From positions 83,977 to 147,976 of the forward strand of contig JBMFOH010000001.1 of NCBI GenBank assembly GCA_049969715.1: DNA of 64,000 nt. The letters are read 5' to 3'. This DNA comes from JBMFOH01 sp049969715 [NCBI: bacterium] (GTDB lineage: Bacteria > DUMJ01). The position numbers and the translations under genes are program-made. The notes below the pieces were generated by a model, which saw only the letters and a program-made list of their open reading frames with translations, did no database searches and was not told where the DNA came from. Shown here piece by piece: positions 21,612 to 30,202 of the stretch (position 1 is the first letter of the stretch; every line of letters begins with the position of its first letter).

Positions 21612-22148
21612 ATGTATCTAAAGAAGACAGTAGTTTTAGTGGCAGTAGTGTTTTTCCTTTTTGCTAGTATAGGACTCGCTTTAGCGCAGGAGACTCTGCC
21701 AGAGCTATCTAAAAGTTATACTAACGCAGAAGAAGGTTTTAGTATCTCTTATCCAGAAGGATGGGAAGAGGGAGAACCTGGTAACTCTTTAGCATGGATT
21801 CACGATGGGGAAGGTTCAGAGTTAGTAATATTAAAGGATAAGTTAGATTCTGGGATGGACCTTGCAGGTTATGTCGATGCTATAGATAAATGGGCAAAGG
21901 AAAATCTTCTAGATTATAGTCAGGAGTCTCTAGAAAATTATACCTTGAGTAATGAGCCAAGTATGCTAAGGGTTTATACCTTCACCTACAAGGGAGAGAA
22001 TGGGGATATTCCTATCAAAGCAATCGAAGCCTATCTCGTGAAGGAGGGTTATGGCTATACAGTAATATGTGATGCAGAGACTTCTACTTATCCTTCAGAG
22101 GAGGCTCTTTTTAGAGAGATAATCGGTAGTTTTCATTTTACCAAATAG
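21612..22148 (+). CDS. Secreted protein with PsbP/DUF1795-like fold, function unknown
   Basis: A clear Sec signal peptide (about 1-26, cleavage after ALA-Q) leads to a mature domain beginning [17 protein letters not shown]. The motif of a Phe-Ser-Ile-Xaa-Tyr-Pro-Xaa-Xaa-Trp strand is typical of the Mog1/PsbP-like fold, as is the ending IIGSFHF. No catalytic residues can be named. AGGGAGG lies seven bases before the ATG. The esterase gene follows 22 bases later, so the two are likely cotranscribed. Confidence 0.75.
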   Translation: MYLKKTVVLVAVVFFLFASIGLALAQETLPELSKSYTNAEEGFSISYPEGWEEGEPGNSLAWIHDGEGSELVILKDKLDSGMDLAGYVDAIDKWAKENLLDYSQESLENYTLSNEPSMLRVYTFTYKGENGDIPIKAIEAYLVKEGYGYTVICDAETSTYPSEEALFREIIGSFHFTK

Positions 22149-22170
22149 TAAAACAAGGAGGTTTGATTTA

Positions 22171-23142
22171 ATGGCTTTCTATGACCTACCGCTAGAAGAT
22201 TTAGAAAGATATCTTCCAGAAAGGTATGAGGAGAAGGATTTTGATAACTTTTGGGAAGCTACAATCTCTGAATCTCAGAGATATCCTTTAGACCCTGTCT
22301 TTGAAAAGGTGGACTACTATCTGAAAAATGTCGATGTATTTGATGTGACATTTAGTGGATATATGGGACAACGGATAAAGGGTTGGCTTTTACTTCCTAA
22401 ATTTAGAACAGGTAAATTACCCTGTATAGTAGAGTTTATAGGATATGGGGGAGGAAGAGGGTTCCCTTTTGATTGGCTCATCTGGAGTAGTGCTGGATAT
22501 GCACATCTAATTATGGATACTAGGGGGCAGGGTACATCCTGGATGAGAGGGGATACCCCTGATTATGAAACTGAGCCGTCTAATCCTCATGCACCTGGAT
22601 TTATGACTAAAGGTATTCTTGACCCTAAGACATATTATTATAGAAGGGTATTTACTGACGCAGTAAGGGCGGTAGAGACTGCAGCGTCATTTCCTGAGGT
22701 TGATCCTAGTAGAATAGCGGTAACTGGCGGTAGTCAGGGTGGAGGAATCTCCCTTGCTGTAAGTGGGCTGTCCCCAACGGTAAGTGCACTTATGACAGAT
22801 GTTCCATTCTTATGTCACTATAGAAGGGCGACAGAGATAACAGACACCAATCCTTATGGAGAGATTAGCCTTTACTGTAAGACGCATCGTGATAAGGTTG
22901 AAACTGTGTTTCGTACCCTTTCTTATTTTGATGGGGTAAATTTTGCTGTCAGGGCAAAATGTCCTGCCATATTTTCTGTAGGACTAATGGATACTATCTG
23001 TCCTCCTTCGACCGTTTTTGCTGCCTATAACTATTACAAGGGAGAAAAAGAGATAAGGATATATAGATACAATAATCATGAAGGAGGAGGGAATTATCAT
23101 ACCTTAGAGAAATTGAAATTCATCAGCAAGCTTTGGGGGTAA
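22171..23142 (+). CDS. axeA: CE7 acetyl xylan esterase / cephalosporin-C deacetylase
   Basis: Removes acetyl groups from short xylo-oligosaccharides and other small acetyl esters. The alpha/beta-hydrolase triad is Ser188 (TGGSQGG), Asp274 (GLMDTICPP) and His303 (NNHEGGG). These positions coincide with those I recall for the Thermotoga maritima enzyme. RGQGTSW is the conserved CE7 signature. At 323 aa it is full length. There is no signal peptide, so it acts in the cytoplasm on imported oligomers. A terminator hairpin follows. Confidence 0.95.
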   Translation: MAFYDLPLEDLERYLPERYEEKDFDNFWEATISESQRYPLDPVFEKVDYYLKNVDVFDVTFSGYMGQRIKGWLLLPKFRTGKLPCIVEFIGYGGGRGFPFDWLIWSSAGYAHLIMDTRGQGTSWMRGDTPDYETEPSNPHAPGFMTKGILDPKTYYYRRVFTDAVRAVETAASFPEVDPSRIAVTGGSQGGGISLAVSGLSPTVSALMTDVPFLCHYRRATEITDTNPYGEISLYCKTHRDKVETVFRTLSYFDGVNFAVRAKCPAIFSVGLMDTICPPSTVFAAYNYYKGEKEIRIYRYNNHEGGGNYHTLEKLKFISKLWG

Positions 23143-23180
23143 TTATATTCCTAGTAGAGATTATTTTTTAATAGTTTTTT

Positions 23181-23210
23181 GGGCTCGATACATCGAGCCC
23201 TTTATATTTT
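23181..23210 (+). terminator. Terminator of axeA
   Basis: GGGCTCGA-taca-TCGAGCCC at 23181-23200 followed on the plus strand by TTTATATTTT. On the minus strand no T-run follows, so it serves axeA, not the convergent membrane-protein gene. Confidence 0.85.
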
Positions 23211-23827
23211 TAGAATTGAGCAGAATAGCTACCACCTATAACGAATGCATTCCCAATAAAACCTATATCAATCTTGACTGGTTTTATATAGGTAATTCTT
23301 AAGCCTCCATTAAAGTGACGGCTGTATTCAAATATAACCTCTCCTAGTTTTGGAACATTCAGGTTTAAACCGAGGAATGGTCCTTCATAGATTCCAGTTC
23401 CAAGTCCTATATTAAATTTTAGGTCATCTTTTTCTCCGATGGTCTTAGTAGTAACTACATAGAATGACTGTTTATACTGATCAATGATATCAGTAATCCC
23501 CACTGCTATAGCTGGTATCTCTCCTTTTTCTTTTATAAGCTGTATCTTACCATTTACAAGTATATAAGTATCTGGACCTATAGTGGTAGGTGTTACTCCT
23601 AGTTCTACTCCATAACTGGCACCTACACTCATTGGGATACGAAAGATAGTCCCTCCATCTGTCTTTACATTTGCTCCAATGCTAAATGCTCCCGGACTTA
23701 ATACCTCAGCAGTGGGAGTCTCTATAAGTCCCGTTGGTCCCCATACACTCTGAGTAGCGTAGGCTAAGGAACCGCCTAATAACGTAGTAACTACAACTAC
23801 TATAGAGAGAAGTAAAAATTTACGCAA
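23210..23827 (-). CDS. Predicted outer-membrane beta-barrel protein (YjbH-like N-terminus)
   Basis: A signal peptide (MRKFLLLSIVVVVTTLLGG, cut after AYA) is followed by WGPTGLIETPTAEVLSPG, which resembles the start of YjbH-type exopolysaccharide proteins. The rest is alternating-hydrophobicity beta-strands, and the protein ends in aromatic Phe (GGSYSAQF), the outer-membrane assembly signal. TTG at 23827 lies nine bases after AAGGAGG; the upstream TTG and ATG would place the ribosome site inside the gene. At about 205 aa it is far shorter than YjbH, so only the general class is claimed. It implies a diderm envelope. Confidence 0.72.
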   Translation of the reverse strand: MRKFLLLSIVVVVTTLLGGSLAYATQSVWGPTGLIETPTAEVLSPGAFSIGANVKTDGGTIFRIPMSVGASYGVELGVTPTTIGPDTYILVNGKIQLIKEKGEIPAIAVGITDIIDQYKQSFYVVTTKTIGEKDDLKFNIGLGTGIYEGPFLGLNLNVPKLGEVIFEYSRHFNGGLRITYIKPVKIDIGFIGNAFVIGGSYSAQF

Positions 23828-23908
23828 TTGTCTCATCCTCCTTCTTAACAAGTTTTTATTTTATATATTATATAATATGATACAACAGTATCTGGAGTTC
23901 GAATCCTG

Positions 23909-23917
23909 TGGTATAAT
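23909..23917 (+). promoter_or_regulatory. Extended -10 promoter giving a near-leaderless ubiA-type mRNA
   Basis: TG-G-TATAAT at 23909-23917. The ATG of the next gene is at 23929, only 11 bases after the hexamer, so the transcript would have a leader of about five bases. No Shine-Dalgarno sequence is present. Confidence 0.65.
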
Positions 23918-23928
23918 GTTACTCTACT

Positions 23929-24819
23929 ATGAGGATTGACTACAAAGGGACTATTTTAGCTATAATTGAAACTCTTAGACCGAAACAGTGGATCAAAAAC
24001 TTTTTGGTCTTTGCTGGAATAATATTTTCTAAGAACCTATTTAATGTATCCATGCTCTTAGATGTAATATTAACCTTCTTTATCTTCTGCCTTTCTTCTG
24101 GCATTATCTACACAATAAATGATATGGTTGATGTTGAAAAGGACAAATCGAATCCTTTAAAGGCTACTAGGCCTATAGCATCTGGAAGACTTAAGATTAA
24201 AGATGCAAAGATAGTAGTAGCTATTTTACTTCCTATCTGCTTAGCCATCTCTTATTCTATGGATGTAAGGTTCTTTCTAGTAGTTGTATTGTATATAGCC
24301 CTTCAGATATTCTATTCCTTCTATCTTAAGAATATTCCTATTTTAGATATATTCTCAATATCCTTAGGTTCTCTATTAAGAGTAGTAGGAGGGGTGGTAG
24401 TTATAGGTGTGGACATCTCTTCTTGGTTATTTATATGTACTATCCTTCTTGCCTTACTTTTGACTATAAGTAAGCGTAGATATGAACTTATAGCACTAGA
24501 CCAAGAGGCAAAGAATCATAGAATGGTTCTAGCAGAGTACAGTCCGCACCTCTTAGACCAGATGCTCTCTATAGTCACTACCTCTCTCCTTGTTACATAT
24601 ATTATGTATACAATTTCAGAGGAAACTATAACAAGATTCGGGACTAAGAGCCTTGTCTTTACAACCCCTTTTGTCCTCTATGGGATATTTAGGTATCTTT
24701 ATCTAATGTACCAGAAAGACTTTGGAGGGAGCCCTGAAAGTGCTATAATCTTTGATAGACCATTGATGATAAATGTTGCCTTATGGATTATAATAATATT
24801 GATATTGATTTATTTATAA
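23929..24819 (+). CDS. UbiA-family prenyltransferase (decaprenyl-phosphate phosphoribosyltransferase-like)
   Basis: Nine-helix intramembrane prenyltransferase. The first Asp-rich motif is NDMVDVEKD (about 65), followed by KATRPIASG; the second region is YLKNIPILDIFSISLGSLLR. This combination is that of DPPR synthase (Rv3806c type), which joins PRPP to a polyprenyl phosphate to make a lipid-linked ribose/arabinose donor. It is first in an operon with DUF362, GT39 and a small flippase-like gene, which supports envelope glycan synthesis. Epimerases DprE1/DprE2 are not in the window. Confidence 0.88.
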   Translation: MRIDYKGTILAIIETLRPKQWIKNFLVFAGIIFSKNLFNVSMLLDVILTFFIFCLSSGIIYTINDMVDVEKDKSNPLKATRPIASGRLKIKDAKIVVAILLPICLAISYSMDVRFFLVVVLYIALQIFYSFYLKNIPILDIFSISLGSLLRVVGGVVVIGVDISSWLFICTILLALLLTISKRRYELIALDQEAKNHRMVLAEYSPHLLDQMLSIVTTSLLVTYIMYTISEETITRFGTKSLVFTTPFVLYGIFRYLYLMYQKDFGGSPESAIIFDRPLMINVALWIIIILILIYL

Positions 24820-24829
24820 AAGAGGTAAA

Positions 24830-25906
24830 ATGTATAGATCGCAGGTAGTAGTATTAAAGACTAGTCCAGAGAGAGTTCTTGAAGATTATAAGAAGCTTCT
24901 TCATCTGGCAGGATATGAGAGGTTTTTATCTAAGGATAGAGATATCATCCTAAAGCTTAATCTTTCTTGGACAAAATATTTTCCTGCTTGTTCTTCATCT
25001 CCTTGGCAGGTAGAGGGGGTTATAAGGACCCTTTTAGAGGATGGCTATTCTAAGGGCAGGATATTTCCTGTAGAGAATAGAACAGTGGTAACAAAGCCGG
25101 TTATAGGGGCTAGAAATAATAAATGGCTTCCTATCTTAGAGAGGTACCAACTTCCATTTATTCCTCTCACCGAGGTAGAGTGGGTGAGGTACGACTTTAA
25201 AAATAAACTTCTAAAACTAAATGATATATTCCCAGAAGGTATCGAGATCCCAAAGATGTTTATAGGTAAAGATATAGTTCACCTCCCTACTGTTAAGACG
25301 CATGGACATTCTACTACTACAGGAGCGATAAAAAATTCCTTTGGAGGACTCTTGAAAGAGGTCAGACATTACTGCCATAAGTATATCCATGAGGTTCTAG
25401 TAGACCTCATGATCATCCAGAAGGAGATACATCCAAATGTCTTTGCTGTAATGGATGGAACAGTCTGTGGGGATGGTTCTGGACCAAGGACGATGATACC
25501 AAGAATAAAGAACTATATACTTGCAAGTAGTGATTCGGTAGCAATAGATGCTGTTAGTGCCAAGATGATGGGATTTGAACCATTGGATATTCCATACATC
25601 AGGATGTGTAATAAGATGGGGTTAGGGGTAGGGGACGTAAAAAATATAGAGATAATAGGAGAGGATATATCTAAGGTTAATTTTGGATTTACTACAAAGA
25701 AAAGTTTTGTTATCTGGGGAGACCAACTGGTAAGAAAGGGGGCTTTAAACTTTCTAGAAAAGCCATTACTTCATTCCCCTTTGGTAATACTCCCTATTAT
25801 GGCTTCGAACATATACCATGACTATATATGGTACCCGATAATTGGGAGAAAAAGAATAAGAGACTTTATGAAGACAGATTGGGGGAAGCTATTTGAAAGG
25901 TATTGA
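24830..25906 (+). CDS. DUF362 domain protein
   Basis: Matches the DUF362 family by KLNLSWTKYFPACSSSPW, the LPTVKTHGHSTTTGAIKNSFG core and the MDGTVCGDGSGP/SDSVAIDAVSAKMMG segment. Some family members carry a C-terminal ferredoxin; none is visible here. Function is unknown. The gene lies ten bases after the prenyltransferase and overlaps the glycosyltransferase by 14 bases, so it probably serves the same lipid-linked sugar pathway. Confidence 0.85.
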   Translation: MYRSQVVVLKTSPERVLEDYKKLLHLAGYERFLSKDRDIILKLNLSWTKYFPACSSSPWQVEGVIRTLLEDGYSKGRIFPVENRTVVTKPVIGARNNKWLPILERYQLPFIPLTEVEWVRYDFKNKLLKLNDIFPEGIEIPKMFIGKDIVHLPTVKTHGHSTTTGAIKNSFGGLLKEVRHYCHKYIHEVLVDLMIIQKEIHPNVFAVMDGTVCGDGSGPRTMIPRIKNYILASSDSVAIDAVSAKMMGFEPLDIPYIRMCNKMGLGVGDVKNIEIIGEDISKVNFGFTTKKSFVIWGDQLVRKGALNFLEKPLLHSPLVILPIMASNIYHDYIWYPIIGRKRIRDFMKTDWGKLFERY

Positions 25907-27677
25907 AAAGGTCTTAGAGAGCAGGATCCTTTTTCTGTTGATTTTGGCTTTGAGTCTTTTCTATCTATTTACCCCTATTAGGATTGGATATAACATATAT
26001 GACGAAGGGATAGTTGTATATGGGGCGAACAGGGTCTTTAATGGGGAGATTCCATATAGGGACTTCTGGACCATGTATGCTCCTGGACAGTTCTATATGG
26101 TAGCCCTTCTCTATAGACTCTTTGGAATAGGGCTCTTCCCTGTAAGGGTATATAGTGCTGTTATAAATTTTCTAATTGCAGTTCTAGCTTATCTGATTGT
26201 TAGAAGATTTGCAGGGCATAAAATTGCCATTCTTTCTTTTATATTCACTGTCCTATGGATGGGAGGATGGGGGATGTTTTACGGTTCTCCTACGCCTATT
26301 GGGACATTCTGGAGTCTATTTAGTATACTCTTTGTGGTTGATTTCCTTGTTAGAAAAAGAACGACTAGTCTTATAATAGCTGGACTCCTTACAGGTATAA
26401 CTAGTGTATTTAGACATGATATTGGAGGATATACATTTATTGCCTCTACACTGGTACTTGTCCCATATATTTACATAAATATCTCTAGAAGAAATTTGCT
26501 CAACACTATAAGACTATGGGGTAGATATCTTCTTGGAACTATAATTATATTTTTGCCTGTGGCGATATATTTTCTAGTAAATGTTCCCTATAGAGAACTT
26601 ATATATGACCTCATTATCTTTCCTGCCAAGATATTCCCTAAGGTAAGAGACCTGCCATATCCTAAATTCGGTCTTGATTTCAATACCTTCTTATTCTATG
26701 CGCCAATCATTGTATATCTGGTTACTATAGTTGAGTTGATGTTGAATATTAAAGATATTAAGAGGTTTAGAGAAAAGGAGTGGAGTACTGTTCTCCTTTT
26801 GATCCTAGGTGTCCTATTCTTTAATCAGGCATGGGTAAGATCAGATGTCCCTCATCTGCTTCCTACTATTATTCCGGCGATGTTGCTCCTTTCGAGTTTG
26901 ATTGTAAGCCCATTAAATAAGGTATTTAGGAGAGGAGAACTGATATTAAAACTCTTTTTCTTATTCTTATCTTTTATCCTGATCCTTGCCCTCTATAATA
27001 ATACCTTAAGAGAGGTCTCGTTTTCAGTGTATATGCTTCCTATTATAGTCCTTTCTCTATTGATATTACTTATCTCTATGCTCTTTCAGCTCACCTCTTT
27101 TAGGGGAAGACGCATCTATCAGGTAGCAACCATTATACTCTGCGGTTTCATCCTTTTCTCATTCTATACCGACAGAATAGAGAACACTCCTCTTAGTAAA
27201 CTTCTGTCTTTTAAGATGTTAGGTCTGGTTCCTCTAGAGACAGAACGTGCTAGAGGTATCTATGTATTTCCTGGTCAGGATTATTTTGTTTTGGCTACGG
27301 TAAAATTTATCCAGATGAATACAAAACCAGACGAGAAGATCTTTATTGGAGATTCTAGACATGATAGGATCTTTGTAAACGACATAATGCTCTATTTCCT
27401 CTCTGAAAGGAACAGTGCTACAAAGTATCACGAGCTTCACCCAGGGTTAGCAACTACTAAAGAGGTCCAAGATGAGATTATAGAAGAGTTGAAGAGGAAT
27501 AATGTGAGATATGTAGTTCTATGGAATGGAGCAGAAAATGTTATGGAGCCCAATGAGAGTGCTATCAGCTCTGGGGTTACCGATCTAGATGATTTTATAC
27601 AGAAGAACTATCTTCCCGTAATGACTTTTGGCCCATACCAGATAAGAGAAAGGGTAATTAATGGAGAGATAAGTTGA
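25893..27677 (+). CDS. GT39-like polyprenyl-phosphate-dependent glycosyltransferase (multi-TM)
   Basis: 594 aa with about eleven membrane helices. The first periplasmic loop carries the acidic pair in YNIYDEGIVVYGANRV, the GT-C signature of the dolichyl/polyprenyl-phosphate-mannosyltransferase superfamily. A soluble C-terminal part follows (about 440-594). Such enzymes move a sugar from a lipid carrier onto a glycan, lipid or protein at the outer face of the inner membrane. TTG start with GGGGGA upstream, inside the end of the DUF362 gene. The acceptor is unknown. Confidence 0.85.
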   Translation: MKGIEKVLESRILFLLILALSLFYLFTPIRIGYNIYDEGIVVYGANRVFNGEIPYRDFWTMYAPGQFYMVALLYRLFGIGLFPVRVYSAVINFLIAVLAYLIVRRFAGHKIAILSFIFTVLWMGGWGMFYGSPTPIGTFWSLFSILFVVDFLVRKRTTSLIIAGLLTGITSVFRHDIGGYTFIASTLVLVPYIYINISRRNLLNTIRLWGRYLLGTIIIFLPVAIYFLVNVPYRELIYDLIIFPAKIFPKVRDLPYPKFGLDFNTFLFYAPIIVYLVTIVELMLNIKDIKRFREKEWSTVLLLILGVLFFNQAWVRSDVPHLLPTIIPAMLLLSSLIVSPLNKVFRRGELILKLFFLFLSFILILALYNNTLREVSFSVYMLPIIVLSLLILLISMLFQLTSFRGRRIYQVATIILCGFILFSFYTDRIENTPLSKLLSFKMLGLVPLETERARGIYVFPGQDYFVLATVKFIQMNTKPDEKIFIGDSRHDRIFVNDIMLYFLSERNSATKYHELHPGLATTKEVQDEIIEELKRNNVRYVVLWNGAENVMEPNESAISSGVTDLDDFIQKNYLPVMTFGPYQIRERVINGEIS

Positions 27678-28024
27678 ACTATATATTGTTATTGGCTTCT
27701 CTGGTCTCTAATGCCTTGGCAAACGTATTTATAAAGGCCGGAATGAAGGATTATAGTGAAGGCATCAGCCTTAAGATGTTTTTCTATATACTAAGAAGTC
27801 CATTTGTTGTTGTAGGGCTCTTATTCTTTGTCGGTGCATTCATCGGCTATAGTTTTTTGCTTTCTAGGATGCAGCTGAGTATCGCCTATCCTATAATGAC
27901 TGGGGCAGGTTTTGCTATTGTATGTGTACTTTCTTATCTTTGGTTTAACGAAAATTTCAGCGTTCTAAAGGTCTTTGGCATCTTACTTATCTTTATCGGT
28001 ATAGTCTTCCTTTCTAGAGGATAG
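27674..28024 (+). CDS. Small DMT/EamA-type membrane protein, possible lipid-sugar flippase
   Basis: 116 aa with four transmembrane helices, the size and layout of SMR/ArnE-ArnF proteins (FIKAGMKDYSEG in loop 1, SIAYPIMTGAGF in the third helix region). The start overlaps the glycosyltransferase stop (TTGA), with GGAGAG five bases upstream. Because it closes an operon for a lipid-linked pentose donor, a flippase role like ArnE/F is more plausible than multidrug export. It might need a partner subunit, which is not adjacent. Confidence 0.78.
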   Translation: MNYILLLASLVSNALANVFIKAGMKDYSEGISLKMFFYILRSPFVVVGLLFFVGAFIGYSFLLSRMQLSIAYPIMTGAGFAIVCVLSYLWFNENFSVLKVFGILLIFIGIVFLSRG

Positions 28025-28038
28025 TTTTATTTTTATTG

Positions 28039-28047
28039 TGTTATAAT
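28039..28047 (+). promoter_or_regulatory. Extended -10 promoter of the Gfo/Idh-epimerase pair
   Basis: TG-T-TATAAT at 28039-28047 in the 65-base gap, 43 bases before the ATG at 28090. No -35 box is evident. Confidence 0.65.
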
Positions 28048-28089
28048 AAAACTGAAAATTAAAATTCTAATGGTAAGGAGGGGAATATT

Positions 28090-29175
28090 ATGCCTAGAGC
28101 TACAACCAAGAAGGAAGAGAAGAAGACTATTAGGGTGGGTGTCATCGGGGTTGGAAAGATAGCAGAAGTTAGACATATTCCCGAGTATCTCAGTAACAAA
28201 TCAGTAGAGATGGTAGCACTTGCTGATATAGATACCGTTCAACTTAAGGAGATAGGTGCCAAGTTTAATATTTCTAGTCTTTACACAGATTATAAAGAGA
28301 TGCTAAAAAAGGAAAGACTTGATGCAGTAAGTGTATGTACTCCAAACTATCTTCACGCCTCTATGACCATAGATGCTCTTAATGAGGGGATTAATGTTCT
28401 AGTAGAGAAACCTATGGCTACATCTTTAGAAGAGGCAGATAAGATGATCGAGGCAGCAAAGAAGAATAAGAAGATTCTTATGGTAGATCATAACCAGAGG
28501 TTAGCACCAGGACATCAGATAGGGAAGAAGATTTTAGAGAGTGGTATCCTAGGAAAGGTATATACGGTTAGAACAGTCTTTGGCCATAGTGGTCCAGAAT
28601 TTTGGAGCCCTAGAGGGAAATGGTTCTTCAGTAAGAAAGAAGCCTTTGCTGGAGTTATGGCTGATCTTGGCGTTCATAAGGTAGATGTAGTAAGGTGGTT
28701 ACTTGGGCGAGAGGTAAAAAGAATAGCAGCTTTTGGTGCTACATTTGAAAAGAAGGCAGATGTGGAAGACAATGGAGTAGCCATTATGGAGTTTGAGAAT
28801 GGAACATTAGGAATACTTCAAGTAAGCTGGACACTTAAGCCAGGAGAGGACAATAGTACCATATTCTATTGTGAAAAAGGGATGCTTAAGCTCTTTACAG
28901 ACCCAGAAAGACCGGTAATAGTAAGTCTAAGAGAAAAGGGAGATTTTATGGCTGGATTTGCTAAAGGAGAGATGTCATTTTCTCTGCCTCCTATGCAGAC
29001 GAATGAGGTTGGCGGACAGTTTAGTAGTGGGATTATTGATTATTTTGTAGATTGTATCCTTAAGAATGAGAAGCCTTTTATCTCTGGGGAGGAAGGGAGA
29101 AAGGCCATGGAGATTGTAATTGGTATACTGAGGTCTGCGGAGACAGGAAAGGTAGTAGAGCTTCCTTTAAAATAA
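28090..29175 (+). CDS. Gfo/Idh/MocA family sugar oxidoreductase
   Basis: NAD(P)-dependent dehydrogenase acting on sugars or cyclitols. The Rossmann motif is GVIGVGKIAEVRHIP (about 17), the family catalytic segment is VEKPMATS (about 105), and GVMADLGVHKVDVVRWLLG (about 193-211) carries the active-site Asp/His. A strong AAGGAGGGG precedes the ATG. It is followed 18 bases later by a TIM-barrel isomerase. The pair resembles modules that oxidise C3 of a glycoside and then cleave or epimerise it (inference). Confidence 0.92.
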   Translation: MPRATTKKEEKKTIRVGVIGVGKIAEVRHIPEYLSNKSVEMVALADIDTVQLKEIGAKFNISSLYTDYKEMLKKERLDAVSVCTPNYLHASMTIDALNEGINVLVEKPMATSLEEADKMIEAAKKNKKILMVDHNQRLAPGHQIGKKILESGILGKVYTVRTVFGHSGPEFWSPRGKWFFSKKEAFAGVMADLGVHKVDVVRWLLGREVKRIAAFGATFEKKADVEDNGVAIMEFENGTLGILQVSWTLKPGEDNSTIFYCEKGMLKLFTDPERPVIVSLREKGDFMAGFAKGEMSFSLPPMQTNEVGGQFSSGIIDYFVDCILKNEKPFISGEEGRKAMEIVIGILRSAETGKVVELPLK

Positions 29176-29193
29176 GTCTGGAGGTGATTGAGA

Positions 29194-30165
29194 TTGAAAT
29201 TGGGTGTGTTTCTTGTATTGTTTCAGAATCTATCATTGGAACAGGCGCTAGATAAGGCTCGTTCCTATGGGCTTGAAGCAGTAGAGATTGGATGTGGAGG
29301 ATACCCTGGAAATGCTCATTGTAAACCAGGTGAGCTCTTAAAGGACAAGGAGGCAGTGAAGAAATTTAAGAAGACTGTTGAGGGTAGGGGTCTTGTTATA
29401 AGTGCCTTGAGTGTCCATGGGAATCCTATTCATCCACAGAAGGAGATAGCGGAACAGTTCCATAAGGATTGGGAAGATACGGTAAGACTAGCTAGTGAGC
29501 TAGAGGTTCCAGTAGTAATATCGTTCTCTGGTTGCCCTGGAGATTCCGAAAATTCTAAGTATCCTAACTGGGTAACCTGTGCCTGGCCTCTTGATTATCA
29601 GGCTATCTTAAAATGGCAATGGGAAGAAAAGATTATACCCTACTGGAAGAAACAGGCAGATTTTGCTAACTCTTATGGGATAAAGAAGATTGCCTTAGAG
29701 TTACATCCGGGTTTTGCTGTTTATAGCGTTGATACCTTACTAAAATTGAGAAAAGCAGTTGGTCCTGCAATAGGTGCAAATCTGGATCCAAGTCATCTCT
29801 TTTGGCAAGGAGTTGATCCAGTATCCGCGATAAGGGCTTTAGGTAAGGAGAATGCAATCTTCCACTTCCATGCAAAGGATACCTATATAGACCCTGTAAA
29901 TACCTCGGTCAATGGTGTGTTAGACGCCAAGCCTTATACTCAAGTACTGGAGAGGTCTTGGATATTTAGAAGTGTAGGCTATGGACATGACTATAAGGTA
30001 TGGAAGGATATAGTAAGTACGCTTAGAACTGTTGGATATGATTATGTAATGAGTATTGAGCATGAAGATGGGCTAGCCTCTATAGAGGAAGGGCTATCCA
30101 AAGCAGTAAGTTTCCTAAAAGAGGTTATGTTGAAAGAGCTACCGGCAGTACCCTGGTGGACATAG
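29194..30165 (+). CDS. Sugar phosphate isomerase/epimerase family protein (TIM barrel)
   Basis: AP_endonuc_2-fold enzyme of about 323 aa. Metal ligands are suggested by IALELHPGF (Glu), GANLDPSHLFWQG (Asp/His), FHFHAKDTY (His) and SIEHEDGL (Glu). Three in-frame TTG codons are available. The one at 29194 is nine bases from GGAGG and gives the family-like start MKLGVFLVLF, so it is chosen over 29188. Together with the upstream dehydrogenase it probably processes an oxidised sugar. A terminator follows directly. Confidence 0.88.
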   Translation: MKLGVFLVLFQNLSLEQALDKARSYGLEAVEIGCGGYPGNAHCKPGELLKDKEAVKKFKKTVEGRGLVISALSVHGNPIHPQKEIAEQFHKDWEDTVRLASELEVPVVISFSGCPGDSENSKYPNWVTCAWPLDYQAILKWQWEEKIIPYWKKQADFANSYGIKKIALELHPGFAVYSVDTLLKLRKAVGPAIGANLDPSHLFWQGVDPVSAIRALGKENAIFHFHAKDTYIDPVNTSVNGVLDAKPYTQVLERSWIFRSVGYGHDYKVWKDIVSTLRTVGYDYVMSIEHEDGLASIEEGLSKAVSFLKEVMLKELPAVPWWT

Positions 30166-30172
30166 GTTCTTA

Positions 30173-30202
30173 GGGGATAGCCTAGAGGCTATCCCCTTTT
30201 TT
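30173..30202 (+). terminator. Terminator of the Gfo/Idh-epimerase operon, embedded in herA 3' end
   Basis: GGGGATAGCC-taga-GGCTATCCCC at 30173-30196 plus TTTTTT. The loop contains the stop codon of the convergent herA-like gene, so one arm codes for its last residues (GDSL). On the minus strand no T-run follows. Confidence 0.9.
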
